Source: Spirochaetaceae bacterium
GTDB taxonomy: Bacteria > Spirochaetota > Spirochaetia > Treponematales > Breznakiellaceae
Length of the DNA: 5,246 nt
Reading direction: 5' to 3'
Assembly: GCA_031255395.1 (NCBI GenBank)
Contig: JAIRSQ010000098.1
Span: 1-5,246 of the forward strand
Shown: positions 1 to 4,531 of the stretch, piece by piece
How positions within the stretch are numbered: the stretch's first letter is position 1
Layout: each line of letters starts with the position of its first letter
Program-made: the position numbers and the translations under genes
Notes under the pieces: generated by a model
What the model was told of the DNA's origin: nothing
Database searches by the model: none
Seen by the model: only the letters and a program-made list of their open reading frames with translations

Positions 1-31
1 ATAAAATTAGTTAAGGGATGGATAGGAAATT

Positions 32-643
32 ATGAAAATCAAGTACAATTCGCCTGTTGTTTTAACGTTTGTTTTTTTATGCGCGTTTATTCTGCTTTTG
101 AATCAAACATTGTTTCATAACTTAATACAGCTTTGGTTTACGGCTCCGTCGAAAACCAATTTTTCTTCGTCCGATCCCAGGGACTGGATAGACCTTGTAA
201 CACACGCTCTGGGACACGCAAGCTGGAATCATTTAACCGGCAATCTTTTGATAATTCTGATAGTCGGCCCCATGCTGGAAGACATTTACGGCTCCGTGTC
301 GCTGTTGGTTATGATGTTTATCACGGCGTTTGTAACGGGCGGCATAAACGCGCTTTTCTTTTCGACCGGACTTTTGGGAGCGTCTGGAATCGTTTTTATG
401 ATGATACTTCTTGCCTCGTTTACCAACTTCCGCAAGGGAGAAATACCGCTGACTTTTATTCTGGTGCTAATATTCTATGTCGGCAACGAAGTAATATCAT
501 CGTTCAAAAATGACGGCATAGCGCATTTTGTCCATATAATAGGCGGTTTTTGCGGCAGCGTGTTCGGTTTCTTCAAAAAAACGACAGATAACCGGATCGA
601 ACGCTCCGGAGTTGCGGGCAAGCAGGCGAACAGCGGGCAGTAG
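32..643 (+). CDS. Rhomboid family intramembrane serine protease
   Basis: A 203-residue polytopic membrane protein with the full rhomboid (S54) catalytic signature. The H-x4-H-x3-N motif in the second membrane segment is H62, H67 and N71. GASG at 116-119 carries the nucleophile Ser118. The last segment has AHFVHIIGGFCG at 164-175, with His168 in the H-x2-G-x3-G context as the catalytic base. Hydrophobic stretches lie near 9-29, 66-80, 89-109, 113-131, 139-155 and 163-181, giving the minimal six-helix core. A polar tail of about 20 residues follows. The family cleaves substrates within or beside a membrane helix; the substrate here is unknown. The ATG is preceded by AAGGGATGG (13-21) and a closer AGGA (24-27), so this start is good. 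Its G+C is about 43%, well below its neighbours, which hints at separate ancestry. It is convergent with rluD and probably not part of that operon. Family assignment is firm; subfamily is not. Confidence 0.93.
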   Translation: MKIKYNSPVVLTFVFLCAFILLLNQTLFHNLIQLWFTAPSKTNFSSSDPRDWIDLVTHALGHASWNHLTGNLLIILIVGPMLEDIYGSVSLLVMMFITAFVTGGINALFFSTGLLGASGIVFMMILLASFTNFRKGEIPLTFILVLIFYVGNEVISSFKNDGIAHFVHIIGGFCGSVFGFFKKTTDNRIERSGVAGKQANSGQ

Positions 644-663
644 CGGCCTTCATTTCAAGGCCG
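644..663. other. Hairpin directly after the rhomboid stop codon
   Basis: CGGCCTT (644-650) and AAGGCCG (657-663) form a perfect 7-bp stem with a 6-base loop, starting on the base after the TAG stop. No run of T follows on either strand, so it is not a standard intrinsic terminator. It could stabilise the 3' end of the rhomboid mRNA or act as a weak terminator. The stem is observed; the role is inferred. Confidence 0.45.
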
Positions 664-689
664 TCGTGCCGAAACGATCTAGCGGGCTA

Positions 690-806
690 GCAATGACGGT
701 ACGCCCTTACACTCGACTGTCCCGTCATTGCGAGCGTAGCGAAGCAATCCAGCGCCTAAGACGGCTCGTCTGAATTGCTCTCGTCCGCTTCGATTCTCGC
801 AATGAC
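690..806. repeat. REP/MITE-like palindromic repeat in the convergent gap
   Basis: GTCATTGCGAG (724-734) is repeated in perfect inverse orientation as CTCGCAATGAC (796-806). Inside these ends lie weaker inverted similarities: AGCGAAGCAAT on the left, and AATTGCTC followed by CGCTTCGA on the right. An extra outward piece, GCAATGACGG (690-699), is the exact inverse of CCGTCATTGC (722-731). The GTCATTGCGAG...GAAGCAAT pattern matches a non-coding palindromic repeat I know as widely dispersed in several bacterial genomes. The whole 644-941 gap (298 bases) holds no convincing gene. It contains this repeat, the stop-proximal hairpin and the stem near 897-919. Confidence 0.6.
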
Positions 807-896
807 AATTGCCCAGTGCCGCCGCCTAAGCCTTGCTTCCTCCCCGCTAGCGCCGTTTTCGCTCCTTCTTTCCCATCCGCTTCTCCTTGTTTTTCG

Positions 897-928
897 CTTG
901 CTTTACGGGATAAGGCAAGATAGATTTT
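897..928 (+). terminator. Candidate weak terminator hairpin between convergent genes
   Basis: CTTGCTTTA (897-905) can pair with TAAGGCAAG (911-919) across a 5-base loop, as a 9-bp stem with one G-U pair in + strand RNA. ATAGATTTT follows, which is only a short T tract. In - strand RNA the G-U becomes a C-A mismatch and A residues follow, so it suits rluD less. It would stop read-through from the rhomboid side. Low confidence because the U tract is poor and the position is far from the rhomboid stop. Confidence 0.25.
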
Positions 929-941
929 CGGGATGCCGCTT

Positions 942-1880
942 TCATTGGTTGCCGCTTATTCCCTGTAGCAGTATTTTCTTAAAACGCGCTGGCAGGGGGG
1001 TTGTGAAGCGCGAGCGGGTAGCGCGGTCGGGCAGGACGATTTCTAGAGTTTTGGAGTGCAGTGCCAGTGCCGGTTCCAGCAATCCGTTACGCGGCGGCTG
1101 TCCGTACAGCGGGTCGCCCACGATGGGATGGCCGATTGAGCGCAGATGCACGCGAATCTGGTGCGTTCTGCCGGTTTTTGGGCGGATTTTGAGTAGCGAG
1201 CAGCCGCCCGCGCTCCGCACGACCTTGTAGCGGGTAAGGGCGCTCTTGCCTGAGCGCTCCGACACGGTGAAACGCTGGCGGTTGTTTCTGTCGCGAACGA
1301 TGTTCGTCGAGATTGTCCCGCGCGGCTCTGCGGGGCAGCCGTTCACGATTGCGGCGTAGGTCTTGCGAACGGCGCGCTCCCTGAACTGGTCGGACAGGAA
1401 CGACAACGCGGCGCTGTCCCACGCGGCTATCATGACGCCGGAGGTGTCCTTGTCCAGCCGGTGGACGATGAACGGGCGCCCTTCGCCAGCGAACGGAGCG
1501 TCAGTTTTGCCGCCATGTTTCATGTTGAACCGCCACAGGAGCGCGTTTGCCAGCGTCCCGCTAACGTTCCCCGCTCCGGGGTGAACCACGAGACCTTGCG
1601 GCTTATTCACGACAATAACGCTCCCGTCTTCGTACACGATATCGAGGGGAATGTGTTCCGGGATAACGTCGATAGGAGGGTCGTCTTCCCAGACGAGGCG
1701 CAGCGCGTCTCCCGCCTTTACAAGGCGGGAGAGCTTCGCCGTTTTGCCGTTCACCGTCGCGCCGAGCCGCCGCGCCCTGATGCGCGAACGGCGCATCAGG
1801 CGTAAATCTTCCGCTATATAGAGGTCCAGCCGTTTGCTTTGCGAGGGCGGCAAATCAACAATCCCGTCATAATCATGCAC
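942..1880 (-). CDS. rluD: RluA/RluD-family 23S rRNA pseudouridine synthase
   Basis: A 312-residue enzyme converting uridine to pseudouridine in RNA. Family members of this layout, such as E. coli RluD, modify the helix 69 loop of 23S rRNA in the cytoplasm. An N-terminal S4 RNA-binding domain covers roughly residues 17-66 (RRSRIRARRLGATVNGK, then LVKAGDAL). The catalytic domain has the hallmark HRLDKDTSG at 140-148, with Asp143 as the expected catalytic residue. It continues with KTGRTHQIRVHL at 235-246 and GDPLYG at 255-260. The start is GTG, with AAGG 6 bases upstream (1887-1890). It is the last gene of a tight cluster, 17 bp after the membrane-protein gene. Two perfect 10-bp hairpins lie in the S4-coding part. 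The family is certain; the exact uridine targets, and so the RluD name over other S4-bearing RluA members, are less so. Confidence 0.9.
   Translation of the reverse strand: MHDYDGIVDLPPSQSKRLDLYIAEDLRLMRRSRIRARRLGATVNGKTAKLSRLVKAGDALRLVWEDDPPIDVIPEHIPLDIVYEDGSVIVVNKPQGLVVHPGAGNVSGTLANALLWRFNMKHGGKTDAPFAGEGRPFIVHRLDKDTSGVMIAAWDSAALSFLSDQFRERAVRKTYAAIVNGCPAEPRGTISTNIVRDRNNRQRFTVSERSGKSALTRYKVVRSAGGCSLLKIRPKTGRTHQIRVHLRSIGHPIVGDPLYGQPPRNGLLEPALALHSKTLEIVLPDRATRSRFTTPLPARFKKILLQGISGNQ
1709..1731 (-). repeat. Perfect 10-bp inverted repeat, 3-base loop, inside rluD
   Basis: CTCCCGCCTT (1709-1718) and AAGGCGGGAG (1722-1731) are exact reverse complements separated by TAC. In the rluD mRNA this is about nucleotides 150-172 of the coding sequence. 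It encodes the end of the S4 domain (LSRLVKAG). Pairing is perfect and G+C-rich, so a stable hairpin is expected if it is not unwound by ribosomes. Confidence 0.85.
1776..1800 (-). repeat. Perfect 10-bp inverted repeat, 5-base loop, inside rluD
   Basis: CCTGATGCGC (1776-1785) and GCGCATCAGG (1791-1800) are exact reverse complements around GAACG. With one bulged base the stem can extend by three more pairs. In the mRNA this is nucleotides 81-105 of rluD. It encodes LMRRSRIRAR in the S4 domain. It lies about 45 bases upstream, in the mRNA sense, of the second perfect hairpin. Confidence 0.85.
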
Positions 1881-1897
1881 GGCAGACCTTAGCCCTG

Positions 1898-2431
1898 TTA
1901 CCGTACCGGCTGGCTGGAAGCGCCCACGCTGCCGGAAGCGTCTTCAATCGGGGGCGGGTCTCCGTTAAAGTTCGCGGCGGGAGTCTGTATAATGCCCGGC
2001 TCTCTAATACGCTTGTTCTGTTCGTCTTTTTTGCGTTTATGCTTGATGATTATATGATCGACCAGTGCCGCCGTTACGGATATGCCGGCGGCTATGCCTA
2101 TGGTCAGAATAAACTCGCCGTCCGCCATCGGTGGCGCGTCCGCGGGTTTTAGCGGCCACGGCCAGTACTGCTGACTGCCGCCGTGCGCCATCGTGCGTGA
2201 CAGATCGACTGCCACGGTCGCTATGAGCCACGAGAAAGGTATCGTGCCGAACGCTATTATCTCCGCCCGCCGCAAATCGCGACTCCACTGCGGATATTTG
2301 ATTTCCTGATCGTCGGTTTCCGTGCCGGCTGCAGTTGTCTGGGCTTCGAGCGGGAAAAACCCGGCGGCCAGCGCGACAGTGAGTACGAGGGCCACCGCAC
2401 GGCAAAAACTGAAACGGCCTGGCCGGTTCAC
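1898..2431 (-). CDS. Hypothetical membrane protein between yggS and rluD
   Basis: I do not recognise this 177-residue protein. It begins with a signal-peptide-like segment: basic start, hydrophobic 11-26, and a possible cleavage site near PLEA/Q at 27-31. A polar acidic stretch follows (35-45). Next come a hydrophobic segment at 56-76 flanked by RR and DLSR, a tryptophan/proline-rich piece (QQYWPWPLKP, 87-96), and a second hydrophobic segment at 106-129. After that comes a very basic KHKRKK, then a proline-rich polar tail. It is probably associated with the inner membrane. Its GTG start overlaps the yggS TGA by four bases (GTGA) and has GGAG (2439-2442) 7 bases upstream, so translational coupling is likely. 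The coding call is supported by this tight spacing, the RBS and the secretory-type N terminus. No function should be assigned. Confidence 0.75.
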   Translation of the reverse strand: MNRPGRFSFCRAVALVLTVALAAGFFPLEAQTTAAGTETDDQEIKYPQWSRDLRRAEIIAFGTIPFSWLIATVAVDLSRTMAHGGSQQYWPWPLKPADAPPMADGEFILTIGIAAGISVTAALVDHIIIKHKRKKDEQNKRIREPGIIQTPAANFNGDPPPIEDASGSVGASSQPVR

Positions 2432-3120
2432 CGCCGCTCTCCGAATATTGCCGTTCCGATACGCACCAGAGTCGAACCTTCTTCGATAGCTATATTAAAA
2501 TCGCCCGACATTCCCATCGAAAGGCAGTCCCAGCGGCATTCGGGAAAAGCCCTCCGCAGTCTTGCCTGCGCCTTTACGAGTTTGCGGAAAGCGCCGCGAA
2601 TGATGCTTTCATCGTCGGTAAACGGCGCCATCGTCATAAGGCCCGCGGGTTTAAGCCCGCCAAAACCTAAAGCCGCCTCCACGCCGGCGCACAGTGCATC
2701 CTCGTCCGCATAGCCCGACTTTGTTTCCTCTCCCGCGTTAAGCTCGAACAAAATCGGCAACGGCGCTGCCCTGCCTTCGGTAACGCGCCCAAGTTCCCGC
2801 ACGATCTCGTCGCGGTCTGCCGATTGAACGCAGTCAAACAGCGCGGCGGCGGCCCTTGCCTTGTTGCGTTGCAGACTGCCGATAAGGTGAAGCTCCGCTT
2901 CGGGACGCCGTTCTCTGAAATCAGTGAATTTCTTTGCCGCCTCCTGCACCCTGCTTTCGCCAAAGAGAAGCAGTCCCGCGTCGGCCGCTGCCTCGACAGC
3001 GGCTATTTCATGGAATTTCGAGACGGCCATCAGCCTGACCTCGTCCGGCGAACGTCCGGCCTTAATGCAAGCCTCGTTAACCTCCTCCATGACCCGCAAC
3101 GCGTTTTCGGCAATCCCCAT
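2428..3120 (-). CDS. yggS: YggS/PROSC-family PLP homeostasis protein
   Basis: A pyridoxal-phosphate-binding protein of the YggS/PLPBP (COG0325) family. These are single-domain, alanine-racemase-like barrels without known catalysis that buffer PLP and affect amino-acid and keto-acid balance. Starting at ATG 3120 it has 230 residues, the usual family length, and opens with the typical MGIAENALRVMEEV. The PLP lysine is in VRLMAVSK (Lys35 from this start). HLIGSLQRNK, SMGMSGDF and the C-terminal VRIGTAIFGER are the other family motifs. The reading frame stays open upstream to an ATG at 3219, which would add 33 residues. I prefer 3120 because no family member I know needs that extension, the upstream region looks regulatory, and no start in this frame has a Shine-Dalgarno site. 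The TGA overlaps the next gene's GTG. Function is firm; the start is likely. Confidence 0.9.
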   Translation of the reverse strand: MGIAENALRVMEEVNEACIKAGRSPDEVRLMAVSKFHEIAAVEAAADAGLLLFGESRVQEAAKKFTDFRERRPEAELHLIGSLQRNKARAAAALFDCVQSADRDEIVRELGRVTEGRAAPLPILFELNAGEETKSGYADEDALCAGVEAALGFGGLKPAGLMTMAPFTDDESIIRGAFRKLVKAQARLRRAFPECRWDCLSMGMSGDFNIAIEEGSTLVRIGTAIFGERR

Positions 3121-3127
3121 GCGCCGA

Positions 3128-3156
3128 ATTGTATCAAAAACGGCCATAAACGGTAA
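3128..3156 (-). promoter_or_regulatory. Candidate extended -10 promoter for yggS
   Basis: On the - strand, TGATACAAT occupies 3128-3136. TACAAT (3128-3133) matches the sigma70 -10 consensus at five of six bases, with the extended -10 TG one base upstream. The -35 position at 17-base spacing (3151-3156) reads TTACCG, a poor match, as is common when an extended -10 is present. The hexamer ends 7 bases before the ATG at 3120, so transcription would start at or next to the start codon. It would drive yggS, the membrane protein and rluD. Inferred from sequence only. Confidence 0.45.
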
Positions 3157-3181
3157 GAGCGGAACCGGCCATTCACGGTAA
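3141..3181 (-). repeat. Pair of 16-bp direct repeats upstream of yggS
   Basis: Read on the - strand, TTACCGTTTATGGCCG (3141-3156) and TTACCGTGAATGGCCG (3166-3181) match at 14 of 16 positions, 25 bp apart. The inner copy spans the expected -35 region of the candidate promoter and the outer copy lies just upstream. The spacing is not a multiple of three, so they cannot be an amino-acid repeat. A 9-bp hairpin with one bulged base (3164-3173 with 3180-3188) overlaps the outer copy. They look like paired protein-binding sites, but this is inference. Confidence 0.5.
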
Positions 3182-3224
3182 TGCCGGTCGAAAGCGTAAA
3201 TCGAGAGCGCTGGCGTCATCGCGA

Positions 3225-3307
3225 ATTAGCAATGAGCAATTGTGCTGCCGGCGAGGGTTGCGAGTCGGCCTTGGGGTCAGGCCCCTAGAGGGTCGTCATT
3301 GCGCGAG
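3225..3307. repeat. Fragments of dispersed palindromic repeats between the MFS gene and yggS
   Basis: Three pieces sit together. AGCAATGAGCAAT (3228-3240) is a short tandem of AGCAAT. GGGGTCAGGCCCC (3273-3285) is a small inverted repeat resembling a GGGGTCAGACCCC-type motif I recall as dispersed in some genomes. CGTCATTGCGCGAG (3294-3307) shares its first ten bases with the repeat at 723-732 and ends three bases before the MFS stop triplet. The region holds no gene. It looks like accumulated repeat debris; origin as partial MITE/REP copies is inferred. Confidence 0.4.
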
Positions 3308-3309
3308 GG

Positions 3310-4518
3310 CTAACCTGTTTTCCGGTTTGGCAGTTGCCGCAGAAGCCGGACGAGCGGGAAGCTGAGGATGACGGCGGTAACCGGAAACACGGCGCGGTAA
3401 CTGAGCATGGCGGCGGCGGAGCCGACAATCGGGCCAATGGCGGCTCCGGCGGAAGCGGCGGACGTGTTGAGGCCGAACACTTGCCCCTGGTGGCCGGCGT
3501 CGGTATTCGTCGCGAGCAGAGCCTGCAAAGCGGGCGCGATGCCGCCCAGAAACAGCGAGGGAACAAAATGCATGGCGGCAAGCTGCCAAAGGCCGGACGC
3601 GAAGGTTTGCGGCAGTATGCCCGCGCATCCGCCCGCAAGGCATATTGCCAGCGTCTTCCAGTGTCCGATGCGCGGACAAAATTTTCCGGATATTATCGAA
3701 CCCAGCGCCCCGGCCGCGGCGCCAAGCCCGAGTACCAAACCGGTGGCCGAGCCTATGTAGCGCTGTCCGGCTGCGATTTCCCGCAGGAACAGCGGCATTA
3801 TCGGATTCGCCGTAGTGTTCGCCATCTGAAACAGGAACGAAATGGACAGCAACATAACCGCGCTTGAATTTGACGCTATCGGCTTTAAGCCGGCAAAGAA
3901 GCCGTCCCCGGTTTTGCTCCGCGCCTTGCGGCGGGTAACGGCAGGACGCCGCTCCTCGCGCGCTCCGAATAACACGATAAGGGCGGACACCAGCAACACG
4001 CATCCTGTCCCAAGGAAGGCGGCGCGGCGTCCCGCAAAGTCGATGATGACGCCGCCCATGAGCGGGCCTAGAGAATTGCCGACATATATGCCGGTCTGTA
4101 GCAGTCCGAGCGCCATCGCAAGGCTGGCCTTAGGCGCTATGCCCACCGTAAAGACGCTTGCTGCCGCTATTGTGCCGGTAAGACAGCCCTGAGCCACGCG
4201 CAGAACCAGCAACTGCCACGGAGAATTTACGAGGGACATAGCCGAAACTATAACTGCCCCGCCAAACATAGCCCGCATCAGCATAGCGCGGCGGCTGTAT
4301 ATATCGGCCAGCCGTCCCCAGACCGGCGCAAAGACGGCGAGGGACACGGCGGCGCAGGACTGAATGGCGCCGGTCCACGCTTTGAGCATGCGGAGGTCGC
4401 TTATGCCTATGTCATCGGCAAGGAAGAGCGGGATAACGGGCATCGACAGCGCGAACCCCGTTATGGCAAGCGTCTCGGCGACAAGAACAGCGGCATAGTT
4501 CAGCTTCCAAGATCTCAA
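3310..4518 (-). CDS. MFS transporter, DHA1 drug/H+ antiporter type
   Basis: A 402-residue inner-membrane protein with about twelve hydrophobic segments and a basic central loop (186-204), the two-bundle layout of the Major Facilitator Superfamily. Motif A is GRLADIYSRRAML at 68-80 (Gly68, Asp72, Arg76/77). The motif B arginine is Arg107 in LRVAQG. GIYVGNSLGPLMGG at 143-156 is the G-x3-N-x-x-G-P-x-x-G-G motif C, typical of proton-coupled drug exporters. Export of a small molecule in exchange for protons is therefore likely; the substrate is not readable. The start is TTG, supported by GGAGG (4526-4530) 7 bases upstream and by the expected N-terminal sequence before helix 1. It begins 13 bp after epmA and is probably co-transcribed with it. 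Length is normal for the family and I see no frameshift or missing helix. Confidence 0.92.
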   Translation of the reverse strand: MRSWKLNYAAVLVAETLAITGFALSMPVIPLFLADDIGISDLRMLKAWTGAIQSCAAVSLAVFAPVWGRLADIYSRRAMLMRAMFGGAVIVSAMSLVNSPWQLLVLRVAQGCLTGTIAAASVFTVGIAPKASLAMALGLLQTGIYVGNSLGPLMGGVIIDFAGRRAAFLGTGCVLLVSALIVLFGAREERRPAVTRRKARSKTGDGFFAGLKPIASNSSAVMLLSISFLFQMANTTANPIMPLFLREIAAGQRYIGSATGLVLGLGAAAGALGSIISGKFCPRIGHWKTLAICLAGGCAGILPQTFASGLWQLAAMHFVPSLFLGGIAPALQALLATNTDAGHQGQVFGLNTSAASAGAAIGPIVGSAAAMLSYRAVFPVTAVILSFPLVRLLRQLPNRKTG

Positions 4519-4525
4519 AGGTTTG

Positions 4526-4530
4526 CCTCC
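4526..4530 (-). promoter_or_regulatory. Shine-Dalgarno site that fixes the TTG start of the MFS gene
   Basis: GGAGG on the - strand lies 7 bases before TTG (4516-4518) and directly after the epmA TGA (4532-4534), separated from it by one base. No ATG in this frame fits the site. A ribosome finishing epmA would end almost on this site, so coupled translation is likely. Confidence 0.8.
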
Positions 4531-4531
4531 G

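Noticed and set aside
847..876. A 9-codon - strand ORF (MGKKERKRR) with AAGGAG 6 bases upstream
   Set aside because: Start and Shine-Dalgarno look good, but the peptide is tiny and low-complexity, has no downstream coupling, and lies in purine-rich sequence next to a repeat where such sites arise by chance.
775..1230. A 151-codon + strand ORF
   Set aside because: It runs through the palindromic repeat and antisense to the 3' end of rluD. Its translation is low-complexity and arginine/serine-rich, with no family features.
2648..2663. Near-palindrome GCGGGTTTAAGCCCGC in yggS, with a similar CGGCTTTAAGCCG in the MFS gene
   Set aside because: The first has a mismatch, the second a one-base centre, and both encode ordinary LKP stretches (GGLKPAG, GLKPIA), so they are explained by coding.
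3121..3219. 33-residue N-terminal extension of YggS from ATG 3219
   Set aside because: No Shine-Dalgarno site, 230 residues is the normal length, and the stretch carries a -10-like box and out-of-frame direct repeats better explained as regulatory DNA. A short upstream form cannot be fully excluded.
3273..3285. GGGG/CCCC hairpin as terminator of the MFS gene
   Set aside because: The stem is only four pairs and no T tract follows on the - strand.
3296..4003. Long arginine-rich frames on both strands across the MFS gene, up to 235 codons
   Set aside because: They are shadows of a G+C-rich gene. The MFS frame has helices, motifs A, B and C, and a strong Shine-Dalgarno site, while these have none.
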